Source: Phaeobacter italicus (GTDB lineage: Bacteria > Pseudomonadota > Alphaproteobacteria > Rhodobacterales > Rhodobacteraceae). Taken from it: a stretch of DNA of 64,000 nucleotides. Below, piece after piece: positions 27,375-36,524 of this stretch (position 1 is its first letter; each line of letters starts with the position of its first letter). A program made the position numbers and the translations under genes. The stretch spans positions 31,193-95,192 of the forward strand of contig NZ_CVRM01000002.1 of NCBI RefSeq assembly GCF_001258055.1. The letters are read 5' to 3'. The notes under the pieces were generated by a model that saw only the letters and a program-made list of their open reading frames with translations, had not been told where the DNA came from and searched no databases.

Positions 27375-28236
27375 CGTGACCACTCACCCCTCCACGGCGG
27401 AGATTTTCAGCGAAACCCGCTGCACGTTGGGTGAAGGTCCGCTGTGGCACCCAACCCGCCAGCAGCTGTTCTGGTTCGACATCCTCGGACAGCAATTGTT
27501 CAGTGTTGCAAATGGTAAAGAGATCCGCTGGCAGTTTGATGACTGCGTTTCAGCCGCCGGTTGGGTCGATGACCATACCCTCATCATGGCCAGCGCCAGC
27601 GCGCTTTGGCGTTTTGACATCGAAGCCGGTGTGCGGTCGCATCTGATAGACCTAGAGGCGGACAAGCCTCTAACCCGTTCAAATGACGGGCGCGCGGATC
27701 CTTGGGGCGGTTTCTGGATTGGAACCATGGGCTACAACGCCGAAACCGGGCTTGGGGCCATATATCGCTACTTCCGGGGCGAGCTGCGCAAACTGGTTCA
27801 TTCCCAGACCATCACAAACGCGATCTGCTTTTCTCCGGATGGGTCCTGCGCCTATTTTACGGATACGGCCACTGGCAAAATCATGCGCCAGCCGCTGGCG
27901 AAAGACGACGGATGGCCGATTGGCGCACCCTCTGTCTTTCTTGATCTCAGCAGCGAAGACTTTGGCCCCGATGGCGCGGTTGTCGATGCCACAGGTCGGT
28001 TCTGGAACGCCCAATGGGGGGCAAGCCGCGTCGCGGTTTATACGCCCTCAGGTGACTTGACCGAGATCTACCCCCTCCCGACGGCGCAGGCCTCCTGCCC
28101 TGCCTTTGGGGGCAAAGACCTGTCGGATCTGTTTGTGACCACCGCTGCCGACGGGCTGGATGATCCGGCTGCGGGAAAAACCTATCGCATTGAAACACGG
28201 GCCAAAGGCCAACGCGAACATCGCGTCATTCTCTGA
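27364..28236 (+). CDS. SMP-30/gluconolactonase family lactonase, probable galactonolactonase
   Basis: From ATG 27364 (11 bases inside dgoA) the protein has 290 residues and starts MASDVTTHPSTAEIF. The six-bladed propeller family is recognised by TLGEGPLWHP (metal-binding Glu), SNDGRADPWGGFWIGTM and TNAICFSPDGSCAYFTD, which hold the metal-site Asn and Asp residues. It should open the galactono-lactone formed by the dehydrogenase to galactonate. A longer frame from 27193 overlaps most of dgoA and is rejected. Confidence 0.9.
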   Translation: MASDVTTHPSTAEIFSETRCTLGEGPLWHPTRQQLFWFDILGQQLFSVANGKEIRWQFDDCVSAAGWVDDHTLIMASASALWRFDIEAGVRSHLIDLEADKPLTRSNDGRADPWGGFWIGTMGYNAETGLGAIYRYFRGELRKLVHSQTITNAICFSPDGSCAYFTDTATGKIMRQPLAKDDGWPIGAPSVFLDLSSEDFGPDGAVVDATGRFWNAQWGASRVAVYTPSGDLTEIYPLPTAQASCPAFGGKDLSDLFVTTAADGLDDPAAGKTYRIETRAKGQREHRVIL

Positions 28237-28244
28237 GGACATCT

Positions 28245-30161
28245 ATGCAGCGCACACTTGGCACCTGCTATTATCCCGAACATTGGCCCGAAGACATCTG
28301 GCAGCAAGACGCCGCGCGCATGGTTGCGGCTGGCCTCACTTGGGTGCGGATTGGTGAATTTTCGTGGTCCCGGATCGAACCAACCCCCGGCGATCTGCAA
28401 TGGGACTGGCTGGATCGGGCTATCGACACCCTGGTCTCAGCAGGGCTGAAAGTGGTGCTTGGCACACCAACCGCAACGCCGCCGCGCTGGATGGTAGACC
28501 GGCATCCGGATATGTTTGCGCTTGATCAAGACGGCAAACCCCGGGGATTTGGATCCCGCCGCCACTATTGTTTCAGTCACCAGGGCTACCGCAAGGAGGC
28601 CCGACGCATCGTCACCCTTATGGCGGAACGCTATGGACCGGGCGATCGGATCGCCGCCTGGCAGACCGACAACGAATATGGCTGCCACGACACCACGGTC
28701 AGCTATTCCGATGCCGCCCGCGCAGCGTTCGTGCGGTGGTTGGAAACACGGTACGGCGGCGACATAGGCGCGTTGAACGCGGCTTGGGGCAATGTCTTTT
28801 GGTCGATGGACTACAATCGCTTCGAACAGATCGGCCTGCCCAATCTCACGGTGACAGAGCCGAACCCGGCCCATGTACAGGCGTTCCGGCGGTTTTCCTC
28901 AGATCAGGTCGTGAGCTTCAACCGCGATCAGGTTGAGATCCTGCGCGCCCATTCTGATGCACCAATTGCCCATAACTACATGGGGCGGGTGACTGATTTC
29001 GATCACTACAAGGTTGGCGAGGATCTCGAAATCGCCAGTTGGGACAGCTACCCCTTGGGCTTTCTAGAGGACAGGGTCGGGGCCAGCCCAGAGAAGCAGC
29101 GCCGCTACGCGCGGCAGGGCGATCCAGATTTTCAGGCCTTTCACCACGACCTCTATCGCGCGGTCGGACGCGGTCGCTGGTGGGTGATGGAACAACAGCC
29201 CGGCCCGGTAAATTGGGCCCCTTACAACCCTGCCCCCTTGCCCGGCATGGTGCGTTTCTGGACTTGGGAGGCCTTTGCCCACGGGGCAGAGGCAGTCTGC
29301 TATTTCCGCTGGCGGCAAGCGCCGTTTGCGCAGGAGCAACTCCACGCAGGGATGCTGCGCCCGGACAGCGCCGAAGCACCTGCTATCGTCGAGGCCCGCC
29401 AGGTTGCTGAGGAACTGGCCAATGCGGGGGACGTTGCCCCATCGCAGGCCCCGGTCGCGCTAGTCTTTGACTACGATGCAGAATGGGCCTGGCAGGTGCA
29501 ACCGCATGGTCACGGGCTTAGCTATTTCGATCTTGTCCTAGAACATTACCGCGCTCTGCGTCGCGCCGGTTTGTCGGTGGACATCGTCGCGCCAACCCAA
29601 AGCGATTTTTCCGGATATGCGCTGATCCTTGCGCCGGGGCTGATGCATCTGACGGACAGTCTGCGCCAAGCCTTGGCCAAGGCCGAAGGTCAGGTGCTTT
29701 ACGGTCCACGCACCGGTGCGCGCGATGCAGATTTCAAGATCCCGACCAGCCCCCTCCCCCCTGCACTGGATGGGCTGGAGGTTGTTGTCGCAGCCGTAGA
29801 GAGCATACGCCCTGATATGCCCCTGCCCCTTGCCAACGTAGACGGGGCAGTCACCGGGTATCTGGAAACACTGGAAACCGCGGCAGAGGTGCTGGTTGAA
29901 ACCGCAGCAGGTCAACCCGTCGCTGTTGCCGCAGCCAACCAAGTCTATTGCGCGGGTTGGCTTGATGGCGACGGCCTTGATCATCTCGTTGCGACATTCT
30001 GTGCACGCGCGGGTCTTGGGATTTGCAAGATGCCCGAGGGCGTGCGGCGTCGACAGACCGCTACAGAAGAGTTCTGGTTCAATCATCTTGCGGAACCGGT
30101 TGACACCGAGGTGGGCACACTGCCCCCTGCCGGGGTCTTTAGACGCCCGCGAAAAAGCTGA
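28245..30161 (+). CDS. Beta-galactosidase, glycoside hydrolase family 42
   Basis: The 638-residue protein follows the lactonase by 8 bases. GH42 features are the N-terminal GTCYYPEHWP and RIGEFSWSRIEP, the acid/base Glu144 in WQTDNEYGCHD and the nucleophile Glu316 in WWVMEQQPGPVNW, followed by a trimerisation domain and a small C-terminal beta domain. No signal peptide is present. It releases galactose from beta-galactosides in the cytosol, so this one operon accepts both anomers. A terminator closes the operon 10 bases after the stop. Confidence 0.94.
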   Translation: MQRTLGTCYYPEHWPEDIWQQDAARMVAAGLTWVRIGEFSWSRIEPTPGDLQWDWLDRAIDTLVSAGLKVVLGTPTATPPRWMVDRHPDMFALDQDGKPRGFGSRRHYCFSHQGYRKEARRIVTLMAERYGPGDRIAAWQTDNEYGCHDTTVSYSDAARAAFVRWLETRYGGDIGALNAAWGNVFWSMDYNRFEQIGLPNLTVTEPNPAHVQAFRRFSSDQVVSFNRDQVEILRAHSDAPIAHNYMGRVTDFDHYKVGEDLEIASWDSYPLGFLEDRVGASPEKQRRYARQGDPDFQAFHHDLYRAVGRGRWWVMEQQPGPVNWAPYNPAPLPGMVRFWTWEAFAHGAEAVCYFRWRQAPFAQEQLHAGMLRPDSAEAPAIVEARQVAEELANAGDVAPSQAPVALVFDYDAEWAWQVQPHGHGLSYFDLVLEHYRALRRAGLSVDIVAPTQSDFSGYALILAPGLMHLTDSLRQALAKAEGQVLYGPRTGARDADFKIPTSPLPPALDGLEVVVAAVESIRPDMPLPLANVDGAVTGYLETLETAAEVLVETAAGQPVAVAAANQVYCAGWLDGDGLDHLVATFCARAGLGICKMPEGVRRRQTATEEFWFNHLAEPVDTEVGTLPPAGVFRRPRKS

Positions 30162-30165
30162 ACGC

Positions 30166-30205
30166 AAAAACCGCCAGAGCCTGCGCTCTGGCGGCTTGTT
30201 TCAAT
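30166..30205. terminator. Terminator closing the galactoside operon
   Basis: A run of five A, stem CCGCCAGAG/CTCTGGCGG (30171-30194) and a CTTGTTTC tail. It lies between the convergent beta-galactosidase gene and the inositol-locus ATPase gene (stop 30221). Confidence 0.8.
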
Positions 30206-30220
30206 AAATATGGTCTGGCC

Positions 30221-31006
30221 TCAGACTGTACCGCCCAGGCTTCCTTCAAGCGTGGCCAGCTCTTGTCCGCCAGCCATCATGTCCTGCAACTCCTCAGCCG
30301 AGATTTCGCCGCGCTTTGCCGTTCCGAGGGTCTGACCCCGATTCAACACAGTGAAACGATCCCCAACAGCAAGCGCATGGCGGACGTTGTGGGTGATGAA
30401 AACCACCGCAACCCCCTGCTTGCGCACCTTGTCGATAGTGGCAAGGACATTGGCCGTTTGGCGCACGCCAAGGGCAGATGTCGGCTCATCCAGGATCAGA
30501 ACCTTGGCCCCAAAATGCACCGCACGCGCAATCGCAACGGTCTGACGCTCACCACCAGACAATGTGCCGACCGCCTGTTCCGGCCCCCTCAGATTGATGC
30601 CCATCTTGCGCATTTCTTCCATCGTCACACGATTTGCGTAATCGTGGTCAAAGAACCGAAACGGGCCGATCTTGCGCAGGGGTTCGTTCCCCATAAAGAA
30701 GTTCCGGCTCACCGACATCAGGGGGATCATCGCAAGGTGCTGATGCACTGTTGCAATTCCTGCCGCAATTGCATCGCGCGGATCGGCAAAATACATGGGC
30801 TGGCCTTCAAAAAGGATGTCCCCTTTTGTTGGTTTGTGAACCCCGGACATGGTCTTGATGAAGGTTGATTTCCCCGCCCCGTTGTCCCCCAAGAGACAGT
30901 GGCATTCCCCCGGATAGATATCGACTGAGACCCCCGCCAGCGCAATGACGCTGCCGAAGTGTTTTTCGATGTTCTGCATCCGGATCAAAGGTTGAGACGA
31001 CGTCAT
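30221..31006 (-). CDS. ABC transporter ATP-binding protein, FrcA/RbsA-half type (cyclitol import)
   Basis: The 261-residue ATPase has Walker [12 protein letters not shown], signature [16 protein letters not shown], Walker [13 protein letters not shown] and the FITHNVRHA switch. It has a single nucleotide-binding domain, unlike the two-domain RbsA, matching FrcA-like CUT2 importers. It is the last gene of a minus-strand operon with the permease (one base upstream) and binding protein. Shared regulation with the iol genes points to inositol or a related cyclitol as the substrate. Confidence 0.92.
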   Translation of the reverse strand: MTSSQPLIRMQNIEKHFGSVIALAGVSVDIYPGECHCLLGDNGAGKSTFIKTMSGVHKPTKGDILFEGQPMYFADPRDAIAAGIATVHQHLAMIPLMSVSRNFFMGNEPLRKIGPFRFFDHDYANRVTMEEMRKMGINLRGPEQAVGTLSGGERQTVAIARAVHFGAKVLILDEPTSALGVRQTANVLATIDKVRKQGVAVVFITHNVRHALAVGDRFTVLNRGQTLGTAKRGEISAEELQDMMAGGQELATLEGSLGGTV

Positions 31007-31007
31007 A

Positions 31008-32129
31008 TCAGCGCTCTCCCGTGATGATGCGGCGGATGTAGGTGTTCAGGATCACGGCAAACAGCAGGATCAGACCAAGAAAGACCCGAAACAGCGAGCT
31101 TTCGACACCGGCAAAGAACAGACCCTGCTGCACCACGCCAAAAATCAGCGCCCCCAAGGCCGCTCCGATGACAGAGCCATAGCCGCCTGTCAGCAAGGCC
31201 CCCCCGATAACCACGGCGATGATCGCCTCGAATTCCTTCAACAACCCACGATCAGAGCCGGCCCCGCCAAACTCCATCACCTGACAGGCTGCAAACACCG
31301 TGGCGCAGAAAGCTGTGAACATGAACATGAGGATCTTGACGCGGTTGACCGGTACACCCGAATTGCGCGCCGCCTCTGCATCACCGCCTGCCGCAAAAAT
31401 CCAGTTCCCGAACCGGGTTTTGGTCAGGATCACGTGACCGACAATGACCAGAACAATTGCCCAGACAACCAGCATCGGCAGGCCGTCGACGACAGGCTGC
31501 CCCTTGCGTGTTCCCCGCTCAAAGACCGCGATCCAGCCGTTGTCACCAAGCCACTGAAACAGCCCCGTCAGGATCTTGCCGCCGAACACTGCCGCCAGCC
31601 AATCCCCTTGGGCTGCGTCGGACACGCCACCGATGATGGTTTTGCGTTCGATGGTCTGTGGCAGATAGATCGCAAAGCCCCGCAGGATGAACAAAAACGC
31701 AAGCGTCACGATAAAACTGGGCAGACCTGTGCGCACAACGATGTAACCGTTGAGTGCCCCGATCGCGAGTGCGATCACAAAGGTAACGATGATGGCCATC
31801 CAGACAGGCCAACCAAGCGTCACGCTGAAGATCGCAATCAGCATACCTGCAAAGCCGATCATGGAGCCGACCGACAGATCAAACTCTCCGGCGATCATCA
31901 GCAGACAGGCGCCCACCGCGATAATCATGAATTGTGCCGAAATCTGCCCCCAGTTCAGCACCCCCTGGCTGTTGAACATTCCGCTGTCCCCAGCGAAAAT
32001 CAGAAACATGGCAAAGACGAGGATGGTGCCGATGATCCCGCCCAGCTCTGGGCGGATCAGGGCTTCGCGAAAGCGGGAACGATGTTTGATCCGCTCGTCT
32101 CCCGCGACCTGAGTTTGTACGTCAGTCAT
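31008..32129 (-). CDS. ABC transporter permease, FrcC/RbsC type
   Basis: From ATG 32129 the protein has 373 residues. It has about ten membrane spans in the CUT2 permease pattern, including [24 protein letters not shown] and the [16 protein letters not shown] loop with the [17 protein letters not shown] segment typical of these permeases. The longer frame to 32219 runs into the spacer and lacks a ribosome site. A 61-base gap separates it from the binding-protein gene, and the ATPase gene starts directly after it. Confidence 0.92.
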   Translation of the reverse strand: MTDVQTQVAGDERIKHRSRFREALIRPELGGIIGTILVFAMFLIFAGDSGMFNSQGVLNWGQISAQFMIIAVGACLLMIAGEFDLSVGSMIGFAGMLIAIFSVTLGWPVWMAIIVTFVIALAIGALNGYIVVRTGLPSFIVTLAFLFILRGFAIYLPQTIERKTIIGGVSDAAQGDWLAAVFGGKILTGLFQWLGDNGWIAVFERGTRKGQPVVDGLPMLVVWAIVLVIVGHVILTKTRFGNWIFAAGGDAEAARNSGVPVNRVKILMFMFTAFCATVFAACQVMEFGGAGSDRGLLKEFEAIIAVVIGGALLTGGYGSVIGAALGALIFGVVQQGLFFAGVESSLFRVFLGLILLFAVILNTYIRRIITGER

Positions 32130-32190
32130 GGTAATCTCTCTGAAAAAAGGCGGCCAATCGGAATCGGCCGCCCAAACAAAAGACAGGTGA

Positions 32191-33141
32191 TCAGCGGTAT
32201 TCGCCCGCGAATTGTTCAACCTTTTCCAGGCCGTCCTTTGTCACGAAACCGGGGCCGGAGTTGATGTTGTTGCCGGGCAGCACGCCATAGCGGTGGTAGT
32301 TGGTCAAAACCACAACCGGCAGATAGGCCTGCAGGAACGGCTGCTGATCGATGCCCCAGTTGATCACACCGGATTTCAGTCCTTTGACGATCTCTTCACC
32401 CAGGTCGAAGGTGCCAAAGTAAATGTCACCGGCCATACCGTTTTCTTCCAACGCCAACATGGTCGGATCCGCCGAGGTCGGGCCAAGCGTCAGGATCGCG
32501 TCAGTTTCCGGATTGGTGTTGAGATAGGCCAAAACGCGGTTCTTGATCTCTGCCGGATCCTGTCCGCTGTCGATCATCTGATCGCCAAGTTCGATGCCAA
32601 GCCCATCGGCAAAGCCCTGGCACCGCTCTGTCGAAGAGGGCGAGCTGATGTAGTGGTTCACACAAAGAAAGCTGCCGACTCCGTCACCCTTTGCACGCAC
32701 ACCCGCGGCATAGCCCGCGTCATATTCGGGCTGACCCACGTACATGAGCGCCCCAACTTCACGGGCCTGATCCGGGGTGCCTGAGTTCATGATGATCACG
32801 TCCACGCCGCTGTCGACAGCCGCCTTGATCGGGCCGGACAGGACATCATAGTCGGACAGCGTCGTGATGATCCCATTCGGGCCAGAGGCTGCGGCCTGTT
32901 CGATGATGCGGGCCATGTCAGCAAGGTCACCCGTCGGCGGATTGCGGTACTCCACCTCAACATTCATCTGCTCTCCGGCGAGCGCGATGCCGTTCTTGAT
33001 GGTGTTCCACCAGCTGTCACTGTCGGGCGCATGGCTCACAAGGATGTATTTCTCACCCTCCGCAGAAGCAGCCGTCGCGGCCATCAGCGGCGCTGCGGCA
33101 ACGGCGGTGGCCATCACAAATGTCTTGATTACGGACGTCAT
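32191..33141 (-). CDS. Sugar/cyclitol ABC transporter substrate-binding protein
   Basis: I chose ATG 33141 because GGGAGGAAAG lies 4-12 bases upstream; the 316-residue product then begins with a signal peptide (MTSVIKTFVMATAVAAAPLM, cleaved near ASA). The periplasmic-binding fold of the ribose type is visible: ILVSHAPDSDSWWNTIKNG, GVDVIIMNSGTPDQA, and TLGPTSADPTMLALEENG. It delivers substrate to the adjacent permease. The 18-bp LacI-type palindrome is 84 bases upstream of its start. Inositol is the most likely ligand, from context. Confidence 0.92.
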   Translation of the reverse strand: MTSVIKTFVMATAVAAAPLMAATAASAEGEKYILVSHAPDSDSWWNTIKNGIALAGEQMNVEVEYRNPPTGDLADMARIIEQAAASGPNGIITTLSDYDVLSGPIKAAVDSGVDVIIMNSGTPDQAREVGALMYVGQPEYDAGYAAGVRAKGDGVGSFLCVNHYISSPSSTERCQGFADGLGIELGDQMIDSGQDPAEIKNRVLAYLNTNPETDAILTLGPTSADPTMLALEENGMAGDIYFGTFDLGEEIVKGLKSGVINWGIDQQPFLQAYLPVVVLTNYHRYGVLPGNNINSGPGFVTKDGLEKVEQFAGEYR

Positions 33142-33224
33142 TCTTTCCTCCCAAAGTTTTTCGTCACGATCGCATCGGGCCGTTCCCCGCGCGTCAGCGA
33201 TAACCAAAACACGAATCGCAAAAA

Positions 33225-33242
33225 TTTGCAACCGGTTGCAAA
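33225..33242. promoter_or_regulatory. LacI-type operator, copy 1
   Basis: A perfect 18-bp palindrome TTTGCAACCGGTTGCAAA with the central CG typical of LacI-family sites. It lies between the divergent binding-protein gene (84 bases from its start) and the LacI gene (129 bases from its start). An identical copy stands at 37656-37673. The two copies strongly suggest a shared repressor, most simply the LacI protein encoded at 33371. Confidence 0.88.
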
Positions 33243-33370
33243 ATGTGCCAAGATTTTCCTGCTGAAATCACTGCAGATCCGCGATAAACAACCTGATCTC
33301 AGAATCTGAGAAGATCAAAAAGGCGCTGGCCCGCCGGGACGTCGGGCCGCAGCAAGAGGAAGTCAGAGCA

Positions 33371-34375
33371 ATGGCGGTCACGCTGAAAGATGTTGCAGAA
33401 CGGGCCAAGGTATCGCGGTCAGCGGTTTCGCGCACCTTCACAGACGGGGCATCGGTTTCTGAAAAAATGCGACGCAAGGTCGAGAAAGCCGCGCAGGAGC
33501 TGGGCTATAGCCCAAATGCTCTGGCATCCTCGCTAACAACCGGGCGGACAAAACTAATCGGGCTGGTCTCCAACAACTTCCACAACCCAATTTTTCTGGA
33601 GGTCTTTGACCGGTTCACCCGTCGCCTGCAGGACAAGGGGCTGCGCCCGCTTCTGGTCAATCTCAGCGACGAAACCGACCCGGAAAACTCCGTTCGGATG
33701 TTGCGGCAGTATTCTGTAGATGGCGTGGTCGTTGCCTCGTCAACCCTGCCAACGGGCTTTGCCAAGGCATTTCGCGACGCCGGCGTCCCTGTTGTGCACA
33801 GCTTTGGCCGGGCTTCATCCAGTCCGCAGGTGCATGTTGTGGGCATCGACAACGTCGAAAGCGGCCGGATGGCCGCGCAGACGCTTGTGGCGCGCGGCTA
33901 CATAGAGGTTGCATTCATGGGTGGGCCGCAAAATGCGACCTCTACCCAGGACCGTTTTGAAGGGTTTTGCGCCGAGATGGCGAAACACCCGGATCTGAAA
34001 CACAGCCACAGCTTTGCGGATGCCTATTCGTTTGAGGCCGGCCGCAAGGAAATGCTGCGCCTATTGGAACACAAGCCAGCCCAGGCCTATTTCTGCGGCG
34101 ACGATGTTCTGTCCCTTGGCGCGCTGAGCGCCATCAAAGACCGTGGCCTGAAGGTGCCCGAAGACATTGGCATCATCGGGCTAAATGACATGGAAATGGC
34201 CCGTTGGGAGAGCAACAGCCTCACCACCATTCACCAGCCGATTGAACAGATCGTCAACTCATCCATCGAACTGGTCGTAGCCATGCTCGACGAACCTGAT
34301 CGCTACCCCGAGGCGCGGATTTTTCCCTGCCGGGTGGTTGAGCGCAGCACCCTGCGCCCGTTGCCCTCTAGCTAA
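33371..34375 (+). CDS. LacI family transcriptional regulator of the inositol locus
   Basis: The 334-residue protein begins with the LacI helix-turn-helix and hinge (VTLKDVAERAKVSRSAVSRT at residues 3-22, hinge ALASSLTTGRT), followed by the periplasmic-binding-protein-like effector domain (LIGLVSNNFHNPIFLEVFDR, ending GIIGLNDMEMARW). Its own promoter region and the promoter of the iol genes carry identical palindromes, so it probably represses both transport and catabolism and its own gene until the inducer (inositol or an intermediate) binds. It is followed by a convergent dehydrogenase gene. Confidence 0.94.
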   Translation: MAVTLKDVAERAKVSRSAVSRTFTDGASVSEKMRRKVEKAAQELGYSPNALASSLTTGRTKLIGLVSNNFHNPIFLEVFDRFTRRLQDKGLRPLLVNLSDETDPENSVRMLRQYSVDGVVVASSTLPTGFAKAFRDAGVPVVHSFGRASSSPQVHVVGIDNVESGRMAAQTLVARGYIEVAFMGGPQNATSTQDRFEGFCAEMAKHPDLKHSHSFADAYSFEAGRKEMLRLLEHKPAQAYFCGDDVLSLGALSAIKDRGLKVPEDIGIIGLNDMEMARWESNSLTTIHQPIEQIVNSSIELVVAMLDEPDRYPEARIFPCRVVERSTLRPLPSS

Positions 34376-34438
34376 GCTGGAAAGCCGATCCAGATGCCGG
34401 GTGGGGGCAGCTCAACACTACCCCCGGCACGGATCAGG

Positions 34439-35596
34439 TCAGCGGAACATCGGTGGGCGGGCATCAACCCAATCGCCATCTGCCTTGCCGCTTTCAGCAA
34501 CGGCAAATACCGCAGCCATAGACCGTAGCCCGTCAACGGCACGCGGATAGAGATCCGCAGCCGGATCCATCGCACGCCCCTCTTTATCAGCGCGGATTGC
34601 CTCGGCCAGATCACTATAGATATTGGCGAAGGCAAGCGGCATGCCCTCGGCATGGCCGATGGTCACGCGGGTGGTGCGGTCGGCTTCGGGGCTCAGCCCG
34701 GCCTCTCCACGTTCGATCACCTGCAACCGCTCCCCAAGGGGCATCCAATAAAGCTGGTTGGGTTGCTCTTGCGCCCACCGCAGCCCCCCCTTTTCTCCAA
34801 AGACCTGCAAAGTCAGGCCGTGCTGACGGCCAATCGCAATCGAAGAGGTCCAGAGCCTGCCAACCGCGCCACCATCGAAACGCAGATTGACCATCGCGTC
34901 GTCTTCCAGTTCACGGCTGGCAATGCAGCTTACGGTATCGGCAGACAGGCGCTCTGCCTCCTGACCAATCACAAAACTCGCCATGTGCAGGGAATGTATT
35001 CCGCAATCGGCAAACTGTGCCGACACCCCAGCCTGAGCCGGATCATACCGCCAGCGCACACGAGGATTGTCTGCATCTTCCGCATCAGCATGGTGGCCGT
35101 GAGCGAATTCAGCCTTGACCATGCGGATCTTTCCCAGATCTCCCCGCGCGACCATCGCTTTCATGTGCCGCACAAGGGAGTAGCCGCTATAGCCATAGTT
35201 CACTGCGCAAATCTTGCCCGTGGCCTGCGCGATGCGAACAATGTCTTCGCCTTCTTCCACGGTCATCGTCATCGGCTTTTCGCACAGCACGTGAAAGCCC
35301 GCTTCGAGAAAGGCCTTGGTTATTTCGAAATGGGTGGCGTTTGGTGTCGCCACCGTCACGAGGTCGACACGATCCTCGCGACCGCGCTCTCCTGCGAGCA
35401 TTTCTTGCCAGCTGCCATAGGCCCGATCCGCTGCCAGTCCCAACCGCTGGCCGTACGCGCGCCCTTCATCAGGGCGATGATCCAAGGCCGCCGCAGCGAA
35501 TTCAAACGCACCATCCAAGCCAGCACCCAGGCGATGAGCCGGGCCGATCTGGCTCCCCTCTCCGCCGCCGATCATGCCCCATTTCAGTTTCGCCAT
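34439..35596 (-). CDS. Gfo/Idh/MocA family oxidoreductase (cyclitol or sugar dehydrogenase)
   Basis: I use ATG 35596, with GGGAGG 8 bases upstream, giving 385 residues. The Rossmann start KWGMIGGGEGSQIGPAHR, the EKP motif (106-108 in HVLCEKPMT) and the catalytic D-x-x-x-H of FADCGIHSLHMA place it in the family, which oxidises or reduces hydroxyl groups of sugars and cyclitols with NAD(P). It is the last gene of a three-gene minus-strand operon under copy 2 of the LacI operator. It is longer than classic IolG and may act on a different inositol isomer or a methylated inositol; the substrate is not decided by sequence. Confidence 0.88.
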   Translation of the reverse strand: MAKLKWGMIGGGEGSQIGPAHRLGAGLDGAFEFAAAALDHRPDEGRAYGQRLGLAADRAYGSWQEMLAGERGREDRVDLVTVATPNATHFEITKAFLEAGFHVLCEKPMTMTVEEGEDIVRIAQATGKICAVNYGYSGYSLVRHMKAMVARGDLGKIRMVKAEFAHGHHADAEDADNPRVRWRYDPAQAGVSAQFADCGIHSLHMASFVIGQEAERLSADTVSCIASRELEDDAMVNLRFDGGAVGRLWTSSIAIGRQHGLTLQVFGEKGGLRWAQEQPNQLYWMPLGERLQVIERGEAGLSPEADRTTRVTIGHAEGMPLAFANIYSDLAEAIRADKEGRAMDPAADLYPRAVDGLRSMAAVFAVAESGKADGDWVDARPPMFR

Positions 35597-35607
35597 GATC
35601 GCCTCCC

Positions 35608-36501
35608 TCAATTAAAGCCAATAGATTCAAGATATTCACGGTTCAGGCGCGCATCACCCAAAGGATCAGGATCAAGCGTTGGATCGCAATCCTGTTCAAC
35701 CGTACACCAGCCAGAGAACTCCGCCCCGACAAGCACATCACGAACGGCAGCGAAATCAACATCCCCCTGCCCGAGATTGCAGAATATCCCCTGCCCGCAG
35801 GCATCATAAAACCCTGTCCGCTTGTCGATCACATCGGCCTTCACCTTGGGATCGATGTCCTTGAAATGCATATAGCTGATCCGCCCGATATGCCGTTTCA
35901 TAAAGGCGACCGGATCAAACCCCGCATAGGAATGATGACCCGTGTCAAAACAGATCTTCAGGATGTCTTCATCGACCTCGTCCAGCAACCGCTCCAACTC
36001 CGGTTCGAAATCCATAAAGCCCGCAGCATGAGCATGTATCCCAACCGTCAGCCCATAGTCCCCTGATCCGATCCGGGCGATGGTTGCCAGGCGATCACGA
36101 AAGGCGCTCCATTCGGCATTGTCCATCTGCTCAGCCTCAGACGCGCGGCCAGCAGTTGGCGCGCGCCGCTCTGAAATAGAGTCGATCAGCACCAGATGCT
36201 CTGCACCGTGCGCCCTAAGCGCGGCGCACGTCCGATGGGCCGCATCCAGAACCTCGTCCCATTTCGCAGGATCATGGAACGGGCGAAACACCACGCCGCC
36301 AATCAGCTCCAGACCATTCTCCGCGAGCGCCTCTGAGAGCACTGCGGGATCTTCGGGCATAAAGCCGACAGGCCCAAGCTCAATTCCCTTGTAGCCAGCC
36401 GCAGCACATTGCTTCAGCACGGTTTGCCAAGACGGATTGCGCGGATCCTGAGCAAACTCCACCCCCCAGGAACAGGGCGCATTGCCAATTCTGATAGTCA
36501 T
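35608..36501 (-). CDS. IolE/IolI-like TIM-barrel dehydratase or isomerase
   Basis: The 297-residue protein is a xylose-isomerase-like TIM barrel. It begins IRIGNAPCSWGVEFA and has metal-ligand segments KGIELGPVGFMPED, LTVGIHAHAAGFMDFE, KICFDTGHHSYAG, ISYMHFKDIDPK and WCTVEQDCDPT. This family includes myo-inosose-2 dehydratase (IolE) and inosose isomerase (IolI). Since no other IolE-like gene is in the locus, it probably supplies the dehydratase step between IolG and IolD, but an isomerase role cannot be excluded. It lies between two Gfo/Idh genes in one operon. Confidence 0.85.
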   Translation of the reverse strand: MTIRIGNAPCSWGVEFAQDPRNPSWQTVLKQCAAAGYKGIELGPVGFMPEDPAVLSEALAENGLELIGGVVFRPFHDPAKWDEVLDAAHRTCAALRAHGAEHLVLIDSISERRAPTAGRASEAEQMDNAEWSAFRDRLATIARIGSGDYGLTVGIHAHAAGFMDFEPELERLLDEVDEDILKICFDTGHHSYAGFDPVAFMKRHIGRISYMHFKDIDPKVKADVIDKRTGFYDACGQGIFCNLGQGDVDFAAVRDVLVGAEFSGWCTVEQDCDPTLDPDPLGDARLNREYLESIGFN

Positions 36502-36524
36502 TTCGGTGATCTTTCTCGGAAATT

